A stretch of DNA of 64,000 nt from Saccharospirillum sp039982735 (GTDB taxonomy: Bacteria > Pseudomonadota > Gammaproteobacteria > Pseudomonadales > Natronospirillaceae), in contig NZ_JBDWXV010000003.1 in the NCBI RefSeq assembly GCF_039982735.1, forward strand, positions 186,001 to 250,000, given 5' to 3'. The translations under genes were made by a program, and so were the position numbers. The notes under the pieces were generated by a model that had not been told where the DNA came from, did no database searches, and saw nothing but the letters and a program-made list of their open reading frames with translations. Below, piece after piece: positions 35,039-43,275 of the stretch. Numbering within the stretch: the first letter of the stretch is position 1; each line of letters opens with the position of its first letter.

Positions 35039-35473
35039 ATGAAGCACTTTGCACTACGAACCCTCGCCGGCCTGATGCTGACCACCCTGATGATGTCTGC
35101 AGCCGCACTGGCTGATCTCGTGATCGTGGTTCACCCCAGCAACACGGCGGTGATCGATCAGAGTTTTCTGAAAAACCTGTACCTCGGCAACACCCGCCAA
35201 TTCAGCACCGGCGTTCGTGCCGAACCACTCGATCTGCCAGCAGGTGACGCCATTCGCGAGACCTTTCTGAACACGGCCATTGACCAGACACCGGTAAAAT
35301 ACCGGCGCCACTGGTCCAAGGCGTTGTTCACTACCGGTCAGCAACCGCCACAGGAACTGAGCAGTTCCGCAGCGGTAATCAATGCCGTCGCATCCGACCC
35401 ATCGGCCATTGGCTATGCCGATTCAGAGGCCCTGAACAACAGCGTTAAAGTCGTTATGCGCGTACGTCTGTAA
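35039..35473 (+). CDS. Small PstS-like periplasmic binding protein
   Basis: 144-aa exported protein with a signal peptide (1-25) and one lobe's worth of the phosphate-binding-protein fold: VIVVHPSNTAVIDQSFLKN at the mature N terminus, then LYLGNTRQF, then DPSAIGYADSEAL, all of which resemble PstS-like proteins that are half to two-thirds shorter than true PstS. It is co-transcribed with the porin-like gene. No ABC transporter genes are nearby, so phosphate import by this protein is unlikely as such. Confidence 0.8.
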   Translation: MKHFALRTLAGLMLTTLMMSAAALADLVIVVHPSNTAVIDQSFLKNLYLGNTRQFSTGVRAEPLDLPAGDAIRETFLNTAIDQTPVKYRRHWSKALFTTGQQPPQELSSSAAVINAVASDPSAIGYADSEALNNSVKVVMRVRL

Positions 35474-35482
35474 CCCCGCCAG

Positions 35483-35514
35483 CGGAGGCTGGGCGTTCGC
35501 CGCACCAGCCTCCG
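35483..35514 (+). terminator. Inverted repeat after the PstS-like gene
   Basis: CGGAGGCTGG and CCAGCCTCCG form a perfect 10-bp stem with a 12-base loop, 10 bases after the stop. No T-run follows (TAACGCC), so it may be a Rho-assisted or stabilising hairpin. Confidence 0.6.
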
Positions 35515-35617
35515 TAACGCCTGATCAACGCTCTGAAACGGTGCTTTTGCTCAGGTGAATCTTCCACTACGGATAACAAAACAGTAGGGTAACCGCAAAA
35601 CAACGGAGCCCCGCCTA

Positions 35618-36868
35618 ATGTCTTTAGATCGTAGTCATTGCCTGTCCCTGGATACACAAGACCCTCTCGCCCCTCTGCGCGACCAGTTCGAGATTCCCAA
35701 CGATGTTCTGTATCTCGACGGCAACTCTCTGGGTGCCCGCCCAAAAGCCGCTTCGGAACGCGCGCGCCAGGTGATCGAACAGGAATGGGGCCAGGGCCTG
35801 ATTCGCAGCTGGAACCAGGCTGGCTGGATTGATCTGCCACGCCAGGTCGGCAGCCAGATCGCTGCACTGATCGGTGCCAAACCTGAAGAAGTGGTGGTCA
35901 CCGACTCCACCTCAGTCAACCTGTTCAAGGTCGCCGCTGCGGCACTGAAACAGCAACTGGCGACAGACCCGTCACGGCGCGTCATCCTCTCTGAGCCCGG
36001 CAACTTCCCCACCGATTTGTACATGCTGCAAGGCCTCAGCCAATTCATGACCGGTGGCCCGGTTCTGGAAACGCAGCCGGCCGATTCACTGCTCGAGCGT
36101 ATCGACTCCGATGTGGCGGTGGTTGTATTGACCCACGTTCACTATAAAACCGGCAAGCTGCATGACATGGCGGCCATTACCCAACGTGCCCACGAGCAGG
36201 GTGCCCTGGTGGTTTGGGACCTGAGCCACAGCGGCGGCGCGGTTGAGGTAGACCTCAATGGCGTCAATGCCGATTTCGCCATCGGTTGTGGCTATAAATA
36301 CCTGAACGGCGGCCCTGGCGCACCAGGGTACATCTTCGTTGCAGAGCGGCATCTGGCGGCCTTTGAACAGCCACTCAGTGGCTGGTTCGGCCATGAAGCT
36401 CCGTTTGCCATGCGTGACGACTTTGCTCCGGCCGGTGATATTCGCCGTGCTCTGACCGGCACACCTTCGGTGGTGGCCACGCAATTGCTCAGCGTTGGCC
36501 TGGATACCTTTGCCGATACCACCATGGCGGAATTGCGCGCCAAATCAGTCGCACTGACCCAGTTGTTCATCGAGCTGGTCGAAACCCGGCTGCCCGACGC
36601 GAGCTTCGAACTGGTCTCACCGCGCAAGGCAGACGAGCGCGGCAGCCAGGTAGCCTTTGCACACCCGGAAGGTTACGCCATTATGCAGGCACTGATTGAC
36701 CGCGGTGTGATCGGAGACTTTAGAGCGCCGGATATTCTGCGCTTTGGCTTTGCGCCACTGTATGTGCGTTTTACCGATGTATGGGACAGCGTCGACTGCC
36801 TGAAAGACATTATGGACAACCGCACCTGGGATCAGCCCAAGTACCACGAGCGTCACGCCGTAACCTGA
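35618..36868 (+). CDS. kynU: Kynureninase
   Basis: 416-aa PLP enzyme that splits kynurenine to anthranilate and alanine in tryptophan catabolism. The PLP-binding lysine is Lys227 in GCGYKYLNGGPG, the same residue number as in the well-studied Pseudomonas enzyme, and the start region VLYLDGNSLGARP is typical. No tryptophan dioxygenase or arylformamidase gene is adjacent, so the pathway is split. Downstream is a composite repeat and a convergent TRAP transporter operon. Confidence 0.95.
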   Translation: MSLDRSHCLSLDTQDPLAPLRDQFEIPNDVLYLDGNSLGARPKAASERARQVIEQEWGQGLIRSWNQAGWIDLPRQVGSQIAALIGAKPEEVVVTDSTSVNLFKVAAAALKQQLATDPSRRVILSEPGNFPTDLYMLQGLSQFMTGGPVLETQPADSLLERIDSDVAVVVLTHVHYKTGKLHDMAAITQRAHEQGALVVWDLSHSGGAVEVDLNGVNADFAIGCGYKYLNGGPGAPGYIFVAERHLAAFEQPLSGWFGHEAPFAMRDDFAPAGDIRRALTGTPSVVATQLLSVGLDTFADTTMAELRAKSVALTQLFIELVETRLPDASFELVSPRKADERGSQVAFAHPEGYAIMQALIDRGVIGDFRAPDILRFGFAPLYVRFTDVWDSVDCLKDIMDNRTWDQPKYHERHAVT

Positions 36869-36875
36869 AACCTGG

Positions 36876-37038
36876 CAGGCTGTTGAAATTCGCAGAATTT
36901 CGGCGGACTGCTACCGGAACATGGATGTTCCGGCAAAATCGATGACTATTAAGTCATTGATTTTGAGAGAGAAGCAAAAATCGCCATTTTTTGATTCTCG
37001 TGTTTTGGAAAAGGCAGGATGCCTTTTTCAACAACCTG
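36876..37038. repeat. Composite multi-hairpin intergenic element R6
   Basis: Outer arms CAGGCTGTTGAAA (36876-36888) and TTTCAACAACCTG (37026-37038) match at 12 of 13. Inside are four hairpins in a row: AAATTC/GAATTT, CCGGAAC/GTTCCGG around ATGGAT (36914-36933), AATCGATGACT/AGTCATTGATT (36937-36962) and AAAAGGC/GCCTTTT around AGGAT (37009-37027). It has a different build from R1-R5. Confidence 0.75.
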
Positions 37039-37040
37039 AG

Positions 37041-37070
37041 AAAGTAAAAGGGGGCTGAATCATCAGCCCC
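37041..37070 (-). terminator. Intrinsic terminator of the first TRAP operon
   Basis: On the minus strand GGGGCTGA and TCAGCCCC pair around a 4-base loop and are followed by CTTTTACTTT. It begins 21 bases after the dctM stop. Confidence 0.75.
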
Positions 37071-37091
37071 TGAATGACCGCGAACGCTACG

Positions 37092-38453
37092 TTAGCCGTA
37101 GCGCACCTCGGGCAACCACAACACCAGCGGTTCCCAGAAAAAGACCAGTGTCACCGCCAGTACCTGCAATGCAATAAACGGCATAACGCCCTTGTAGATA
37201 TCCGTTGTTTTTATCTCCGGCGGCGCCACGCCTTTCAAATAGAAGAGTGAGAACCCGACCGGTGGCGTCAGGAAGGACGTTTGCAACGTCAGCGCAAACA
37301 ACACCACAAACCAGGTTAAATCAAACCCCAACTGCACCACCACCGGCCCAACCAGCGGCAGCAAAATCAAACTGATTTCCAGCCAGTCCAGGAAAAAACC
37401 GGCCAGAAAGGCGATGAACAGAATCACCAGAATAATGCCACCCGGCGACAGCGGAATACCGGTTAACAGACCGGCAATGAATTCATCACCACCGAGCGAC
37501 CGAAGCACTACAGCAAAGGCCGTTGCACCCAGAAAGATACCGAACACAAAGGCTGTAGTGATGGTTGTTTTACGCGATACATCGCGCAGCACATCCCAGC
37601 TCAGGCGTCCGTTCATGGCCGCCAGAATGGTCGCTCCCAGAGCACCGACACCGGAGGCTTCCGTCGGCGTGGCGATGCCAAAGAAAATGGAGCCCAACAC
37701 CGCCAGAATCAGCGACAGCGGAGGCAACACCGAGCGCAGCGTTTCAATGACGACTGCCCGGGTTATGGGTGGCAAGTCAGCCTTTGGCGGCGCCAGCGAC
37801 GGTTTGAGCCAGGCCGCGATCACAACAAAGGCAATGTACAACATGCCCAGCATTACTCCCGGAATCAGCGCCCCCATAAACAGATCACCGACTGAGAGCG
37901 ACAACTGATCGGCCATGATGATCAGCATGATACTCGGAGGAATCATAATACCGAGCGTACCCGACGAGGCGACAATACCACTGGCAAAAGCCGGCGAATA
38001 TTTCTGATCCAGCATCACCGGTAGCGACAACATCGCCAGCAAAACCACCGACGCGCCGACAATACCGGTGGACGCCGCCAGCAGAATACCAATCAGAATA
38101 ACAGCCACGCCCAGGCCACCGTTGAAGCGCCCGAACAGATTAACGAAATTGACCATCAGCCGCTCGGCAACGCCGGAGCGCTCTAACATCAGCCCCATAA
38201 ATATGAACATGGGCAAGGCAACCATGATCCACTTGGTCATCTGATCATAAATTCGCTGAACGACGATGCCGAATATATTCCAGTCGGTTAAAAAGTAGGT
38301 ATCTGCATCCAGATAGTTATAGGCCAGCACCGCGCCAATACTGAAAAAGACGGATACGCCCGCCAGGACCCACGCCACCGGAAAACCGGTAAAAATAAGC
38401 AGAATAAAACTGCCCAGCATGGCCATGACGATGAGTTCGTAGGTTTCAAACAC
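37092..38453 (-). CDS. dctM: TRAP transporter large permease DctM
   Basis: 453-aa inner-membrane subunit of a tripartite ATP-independent periplasmic transporter, with about 12 helices forming the Na+-coupled translocation pathway. Family landmarks: VALPMFIFMGLMLERSGVAE near residue 75 and IMIPPSIMLIIMADQ near residue 170. It is the last of three genes (dctP-dctQ-dctM, minus strand), 54 bases after dctQ. Similarity is to the larger-M subgroup that often moves organic or keto acids; substrate undetermined. Confidence 0.93.
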   Translation of the reverse strand: MFETYELIVMAMLGSFILLIFTGFPVAWVLAGVSVFFSIGAVLAYNYLDADTYFLTDWNIFGIVVQRIYDQMTKWIMVALPMFIFMGLMLERSGVAERLMVNFVNLFGRFNGGLGVAVILIGILLAASTGIVGASVVLLAMLSLPVMLDQKYSPAFASGIVASSGTLGIMIPPSIMLIIMADQLSLSVGDLFMGALIPGVMLGMLYIAFVVIAAWLKPSLAPPKADLPPITRAVVIETLRSVLPPLSLILAVLGSIFFGIATPTEASGVGALGATILAAMNGRLSWDVLRDVSRKTTITTAFVFGIFLGATAFAVVLRSLGGDEFIAGLLTGIPLSPGGIILVILFIAFLAGFFLDWLEISLILLPLVGPVVVQLGFDLTWFVVLFALTLQTSFLTPPVGFSLFYLKGVAPPEIKTTDIYKGVMPFIALQVLAVTLVFFWEPLVLWLPEVRYG

Positions 38454-38507
38454 AACAAGTCTCCACGGCTATTCAACCGTTACAACACAATAACAACGGG
38501 CATTGGC

Positions 38508-39107
38508 TCAACGACCAGCCGTAACCCGTGCCCGGGGAAAGCCGGTTAAAAACGACAGCGCCCGAACAAACCGGCTGAAGGCAGCGATCAACAGGAGTCC
38601 GAATCCGATCAGAATCACAGACTTGATCAACCAGCGCATGGGCAAGCCACCCGGAGATCCGGAGATTTCGCCCATCAAATAAGACCGTTCAACAAAGGGA
38701 TAGGCGTAATACAGTACAAACAGGCAAAACGGCATTAAAAACAGGGCCAGCCCCAACAATTCGAGCCACGCCCGCTTGCGATGCGACAGTTTTTCAGCCA
38801 ATACATCTACCCGAACATGGCCGTCGTGCAATACGCAATAAGACAGGCCCACCATGAAACCGATGGAATAGATGTGCCACTGCAGCTCTTCAAGGGCAAC
38901 GTAGGAGTTACTGAAGAAATAGCGCAGCACGACATTCAACACCACCAGCACCATCAGCAGCAGCCAGCTCCACGAGAAAAAACGCCCGACGACTTCAAGA
39001 AAGGCATCGAGTTTGTCGGATAACCAGGTGGGCGGATACGGAACGGCGGTGGGGCCATGCCCCACCGCTTGCTCCACCTTGTCCAGATCGAGCTTTATGT
39101 CAGACAT
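38508..39107 (-). CDS. dctQ: TRAP transporter small permease DctQ
   Basis: 199-aa four-helix membrane protein, the small permease of the TRAP complex. Conserved features include YVALEELQWHIYSIGFMVGL near residue 73 and HVRVDVLAEKLSHRKRAWLE near residue 105. The gene starts 3 bases after the dctP stop. The N-terminal 30 residues are a hydrophilic extension before the first helix. Confidence 0.9.
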   Translation of the reverse strand: MSDIKLDLDKVEQAVGHGPTAVPYPPTWLSDKLDAFLEVVGRFFSWSWLLLMVLVVLNVVLRYFFSNSYVALEELQWHIYSIGFMVGLSYCVLHDGHVRVDVLAEKLSHRKRAWLELLGLALFLMPFCLFVLYYAYPFVERSYLMGEISGSPGGLPMRWLIKSVILIGFGLLLIAAFSRFVRALSFLTGFPRARVTAGR

Positions 39108-39110
39108 GGA

Positions 39111-40175
39111 TCAATCCTGTGCATGCCAGTCACGTGACAGGTAGCCATACTTCTTCCAGGTCGCGTGCTCAGCCTGGAACTCCTTCATGGAGCTGTAGAT
39201 TCGATCGAACATCTCGTCCTGCTCGGAATACTTGGCCATGACAGACGCCGTGGCTTCTTCAAAAGCACCCAGCATCTCGGCATCGTACTGACGCAGGTTC
39301 ACACCTTCTTCGGCGAACTCGTTCAATACAGCGCCCTGCAGTGCTTCGGCTTTCGCCAGTGCTACCGCATTGCCAGCCATGCAGGATGTTTCGATCAGGC
39401 TTTGTGTCTGACCATTCAGCTTATTCCACTCATCGAGGTTGATGTACAGGAACTGGTTCGTTGACGGCTGGTGCCAGCCTGGCAGGTAGTAGTATTTGGC
39501 CACCTGAGAGAAGCCCAATTGCTTGTCGACGGTCGGCAACGAGAATTCGGTGGCATCCAATACACCGGTTTCCAGTGCCTGATACAACTCGCCACCGGGC
39601 AACACGTTAATGGACATGCCAAACTCGCCCATGATTTCGCCACCAAGACCCGCAGCGCGGAATTTCAGGCCACGCAGATCTTCAACCGAATTCATTTCTT
39701 CAGTATACCAGCCAGCTGATTCAGGGCTGATGGTGCCGCACAGAATCGGGTAAACGTTGTAAGGCTCAAACATTTCTTTCAGCAGATCATCACCACCGTG
39801 GTGATACATCCAGGCCAGAAATTCCTGGGATTCCAGACCGAATGGCGTGGCGCCGTACAGGGCTGAACCTGGTACCTGGCCCCATTCATACCCCATCCAG
39901 GAGTAACCGGCGGAAATATTCCCGGAACTGACGTTGTCGAAAACCGACAAAGCCGGAATCAACGCGCCGGGTTCAACGGTCTGCAGGGTAACGCGACCAT
40001 CACTGATGGTTGAAACCATATCGGCAACAACAGGCATGGTGTCGCCCAGGGCCGTCAGCGACGAAGAAAACGCCATCGGAACCTGCCAGCGAACCCGGTT
40101 GAATTCAGCCTGAGCGGTAAAGGGCGCAGCAGCGAGGGTCGTGGCCAGTACGGCCAGGGGCAATGCTTTTTTCAT
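39111..40175 (-). CDS. dctP: TRAP transporter substrate-binding protein DctP
   Basis: Periplasmic binding protein of the three-gene TRAP operon, with a Sec signal peptide (residues 1-24, ending AQAEF). It belongs to the branch with WQVPMAFSSSLTALGD at the mature N terminus and LRGLKFRAAGLGGEIM near residue 165, which carries the carboxylate-binding Arg. Related members bind keto acids or lactate, but this is not certain here. ATGs at 40181 and 40175 both fit; the second has better spacing from GAGAGA. Palindromic repeat R4 lies between this gene and divergent rimO. Confidence 0.92.
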   Translation of the reverse strand: MKKALPLAVLATTLAAAPFTAQAEFNRVRWQVPMAFSSSLTALGDTMPVVADMVSTISDGRVTLQTVEPGALIPALSVFDNVSSGNISAGYSWMGYEWGQVPGSALYGATPFGLESQEFLAWMYHHGGDDLLKEMFEPYNVYPILCGTISPESAGWYTEEMNSVEDLRGLKFRAAGLGGEIMGEFGMSINVLPGGELYQALETGVLDATEFSLPTVDKQLGFSQVAKYYYLPGWHQPSTNQFLYINLDEWNKLNGQTQSLIETSCMAGNAVALAKAEALQGAVLNEFAEEGVNLRQYDAEMLGAFEEATASVMAKYSEQDEMFDRIYSSMKEFQAEHATWKKYGYLSRDWHAQD

Positions 40176-40441
40176 AATCATTGTCTCTCTGTTTTTGTAA
40201 TTGTGGAGTGAGTCTTAGTGCTTTCTACCAACTCTACGGTCTGACTCTGAGCCTCCTGATGCCGGCAAAGCCGACTTCAAAAAAGAGGCTGGACTGACCC
40301 ATGGGTGTTAGCCAGTGATGGCATGCTAGGCCGGGACTTCGGGCGTGGCTTTCGTTCGTTAGTAGGAGGGTGCTACAGACCACCTGAAATCGGGCTCTGG
40401 CGAGGCTCCTGCTTTGGTAGGAGAGGCGGACAAGGAGACTA

Positions 40442-40554
40442 GCTGCGGGTATCGGGTAAGCCCCTGTGGGGTAGTCCGCAGCTGGGACGCTGCGGTCTAG
40501 GCTCCATGGACGGATCTACGCCGACCCCACAGGGGTTTGCCCGGTACCCGTAGC
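40442..40554. repeat. Large intergenic palindromic repeat, copy R4 (opposite orientation)
   Basis: Arms 40442-40471 and 40525-40554 match at 26 of 30 positions. On the minus strand the core is GATCCGTCCATGGAGCCT followed by a GC-rich hairpin with CCGCAGC/GCTGCGG arms, almost the same as R3. It lies in the 490-bp divergent region between dctP and rimO, where no other gene is seen; the rest of that gap (40180-40440) has no clear structure. Confidence 0.85.
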
Positions 40555-40667
40555 GGGCCATTACCTCCAGACTACAAAGAAACACGGCGAATAAGGTGCG
40601 TGGCGCTTGAAGCCAGATTGGAAGGCGCTACAATACCGCTCCTTTTTTGACCAGCCCTGAGGTTTTC

Positions 40668-42026
40668 ATGACCACCCATATCGTCACTCCCCGCGAAGGC
40701 AAGCCCGTTACCGAGCAGGGGCGTGTCGGTTTTGTCAGCCTGGGCTGCCCGAAGAACACCGTCGACTCTGAACGCATCCTGACCCAGCTGCGGGCTGAAG
40801 GGTACGATGTGGTGCCGTCCTACCACGATGCCGATGTGGTGATTGTGAATACCTGCGGCTTTATTGACTCAGCGGTGAAAGAGTCACTCGACACCATCGG
40901 TGAAGCGCTGCGCGAGAACGGCAAAGTGCTCGTCACTGGCTGTCTGGGCGCCAAGGAAAACGACATTCGGGAAGTCCACCCGAACGTGCTGGCAGTTACC
41001 GGACCGCATGCCTACGAAGAAGTGGTCCGCCAGGTGCATGATGTGGTGCCGCCGCGTCACGACCCCTTTATTTCCCTGATACCGGACACTGGCGTCAAGC
41101 TAACGCCGAAGCATTATGCCTATTTGAAGATTTCCGAGGGCTGCAACCATCGCTGTACGTTCTGCATCATTCCGTCGTTCCGGGGTGATCTGGTCAGCCG
41201 CCCGGTCGGACAGGTGCTGAGCGAGGCCGAGCGCCTGGTGAACAACGGCACCAAAGAACTGCTGGTGATTTCCCAGGACACCAGCGCCTATGGTGTCGAT
41301 ATGAAATACCGCACCGATTTCTGGAACGGCAAGCCGGTGAAAACCCGGATGAAGGAACTGTGTGAAGAGCTGGGTCAGCTGGATGCCTGGGTGCGGTTGC
41401 ACTATGTGTACCCTTACCCGCACGTCGACGACATCATTCCGCTGATGGCCGAAAACCGCATTCTGCCGTATCTGGATATTCCCTTTCAGCACGCCAGCCC
41501 GACTGTACTCAAGGCGATGAAACGCCCGGCACACGCTGAGAAAGTGTTAAACCGCATTCATAAGTGGCGGGAAATCTGCCCGGACATCACTCTGCGCTCA
41601 ACCTTTATTGTCGGCTTCCCCGGTGAAACCGAAGCCGACTTCCAGATGCTGCTCGATTTTCTGGAAGAAGCCCAGCTGGACCGCGTCGGCGCGTTTCAGT
41701 ATTCCAACGTCGATGGTGCTGCCTCTGCCGTCCTGCCCAACCACGTAGACGAAGCCGTTAAGCAGGAACGCTACGACCGCTTCATGGAAGTGCAGCAACG
41801 CATCAGCACCGCCCGCCTGCAAGCGAAGGTCGGCACCGACATCGAAGTCATCGTCGATGAAGTGGTCGCTGAAGGCGCCGTCGCCCGCTCCAAAGCCGAC
41901 GCACCGGATATCGACGGCCAGGTCTTTCTCGACAACCAGACCCACCTGAAACCCGGCGATCGCCTCTGGGTCCACGTCGAAGATGCCGATGAATATGATC
42001 TCTGGGCTCACCCAATTGCGCGGTAA
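40668..42026 (+). CDS. rimO: Ribosomal protein uS12 methylthiotransferase RimO
   Basis: 452-aa radical-SAM enzyme that methylthiolates the conserved Asp of ribosomal protein S12. N-terminal UPF0004 domain with SLGCPKNTVDSE (residues 24-35), radical-SAM cluster CNHRCTFCIIP near residue 160, and a C-terminal TRAM domain. The frame opens at 40647, but the ATG at 40668 has GAGG 5 bases before it. It stands alone, flanked on each side by a palindromic repeat (R4 and R5). Confidence 0.96.
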   Translation: MTTHIVTPREGKPVTEQGRVGFVSLGCPKNTVDSERILTQLRAEGYDVVPSYHDADVVIVNTCGFIDSAVKESLDTIGEALRENGKVLVTGCLGAKENDIREVHPNVLAVTGPHAYEEVVRQVHDVVPPRHDPFISLIPDTGVKLTPKHYAYLKISEGCNHRCTFCIIPSFRGDLVSRPVGQVLSEAERLVNNGTKELLVISQDTSAYGVDMKYRTDFWNGKPVKTRMKELCEELGQLDAWVRLHYVYPYPHVDDIIPLMAENRILPYLDIPFQHASPTVLKAMKRPAHAEKVLNRIHKWREICPDITLRSTFIVGFPGETEADFQMLLDFLEEAQLDRVGAFQYSNVDGAASAVLPNHVDEAVKQERYDRFMEVQQRISTARLQAKVGTDIEVIVDEVVAEGAVARSKADAPDIDGQVFLDNQTHLKPGDRLWVHVEDADEYDLWAHPIAR

Positions 42027-42032
42027 AACCCT

Positions 42033-42240
42033 GCGTTAGACATTCAAGTTTCGGTATTCGCCAAAGCAGAGTCTGTGGCAATAACTCGCCCTCGGCACTG
42101 GCAGTGCCCCTGCCGGGACGCCGTAAACCCATCCATGGGGGCTCGACTGCCGCATCCATGCGGCAGACGCCCTGCAGTGACACTGCCAGTACCAAGGGCT
42201 AGTCTGTAGTGCAAACTCCGAAACTTGAATCTCTAACGCA
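42033..42240. repeat. Large intergenic palindromic repeat, copy R5
   Basis: Outer arms 42033-42055 and 42218-42240 match at 22 of 23. Inner arms around 42088-42106 and 42181-42199 match at 17 of 19 and continue with gaps. The core reads AAACCCATCCATGGGGGCT followed by a CTGCCGCATCCATGCGGCAG hairpin. It fills the convergent gap between rimO and a LysR gene. Confidence 0.88.
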
Positions 42241-42252
42241 TGCCACAGTGGC

Positions 42253-43146
42253 TCAATATTGATTCCAGGCTACGCCATCCTTTAACCCCCGCCCCAACCA
42301 CTCAATACAAGCCCGAACCTTCGGCGACAAATGCCGATTCGGTGGGTACAACGCCCAGACACCCTCTTCCGCCGGTGCAAAGGCATCCAGAACAGTCACC
42401 AGCCGCCCGGCCTGAATGTCCTCTTTAACGTAGTAGTCCGGCAATTGAACAATGCCAAGACCTTTCAAAGCCGCATCCCGCAGCGCAGGCCCGCTATTAC
42501 ATCGTAGCCGACCGGTTACCCGGATATCTCGTCGCTCGCCCTGGTCGGTAAAGCGCCAGTGATCCAGGGTACCCAGCAAACAGGAATGGTTTTTCAACTC
42601 AGCCAGAGTGTGTGGCTGCCCGAACCGGGCCAGATAATCCGGTGAGGCACAGACGAATTGGGCCCTGTGCGCCAGCGGCCTGGCGACCAGGCGTTCGTCT
42701 TCCAGAACGCCGACCCGAATCGCCAAATCGATGCCGGATTCGATCAGATCAAGGCGCTGATTGGTCAGTTGCAGGTCAATTTCGAGACGTGGGTAGTGCA
42801 TTGTGAACCCGGCAATCAACGGGGCTATGTAGCGCTCGCCATAAGACAGCGGTGCGGTAATCCGCAGCCGCCCGGTTGGCTCAGACAGCCGCTCGCCGAT
42901 GGCCTGTTCGGCCTCAACCAGGCCATCGAGCAAGGCGCGGCAGTGGTTGTAGTAGATCCGGCCATCGTCAGTGAGCGTGACCGAGCGGGTGGTGCGCTGA
43001 AACAACTGAACATCCAACCGGTCTTCCAGCCGGCTGATCTGCCGACTGATGTTGGCAACAGAACTGCCCAGTCGCTCGGCAGCCCGGGTAAAACTGCGAG
43101 TCTCGGCGACTGCTACACACTCTTCAATACCATCCCAACGCGCCAT
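42253..43146 (-). CDS. LysR-family regulator divergent from frmA
   Basis: 297-aa LysR-type regulator. HTH residues 1-60 include RSFTRAAERLGSSVANISRQ. The frame runs to 43206, but the start at 43146 (MARWDGIEECVAVAE) matches the usual N terminus and has GAGAGG in front. It is transcribed away from frmA-fghA, and a LysR gene in this position is common in marine gammaproteobacteria, where it likely controls formaldehyde detoxification in place of FrmR. Confidence 0.91.
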   Translation of the reverse strand: MARWDGIEECVAVAETRSFTRAAERLGSSVANISRQISRLEDRLDVQLFQRTTRSVTLTDDGRIYYNHCRALLDGLVEAEQAIGERLSEPTGRLRITAPLSYGERYIAPLIAGFTMHYPRLEIDLQLTNQRLDLIESGIDLAIRVGVLEDERLVARPLAHRAQFVCASPDYLARFGQPHTLAELKNHSCLLGTLDHWRFTDQGERRDIRVTGRLRCNSGPALRDAALKGLGIVQLPDYYVKEDIQAGRLVTVLDAFAPAEEGVWALYPPNRHLSPKVRACIEWLGRGLKDGVAWNQY

Positions 43147-43178
43147 CGGCCTCTCTCTCACTCTATTATTGCACCATG

Positions 43179-43193
43179 GTAAAAATGATTTAC
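43179..43193. promoter_or_regulatory. Putative LysR operator upstream of frmA
   Basis: GTAAAAATGATTTAC: arms GTAAA/TTTAC with a 5-base spacer, 33 bp from the LysR start and 83 bp from the frmA start. The format is LysR-like, but a low-complexity AT palindrome like this can arise by chance. Confidence 0.35.
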
Positions 43194-43275
43194 TAAGCGG
43201 CACCATTATTAACTTGGCGAACCCTAATACAATCGACTTTACTGTTCCAACTCATCTGACCAACGAGGTTCGACC

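Noticed and set aside
35618..40175. A functional link between kynureninase and the TRAP operon
   Set aside because: The genes converge, are separated by a repeat and a terminator, and nothing in the sequence ties the transporter to kynurenine or anthranilate.
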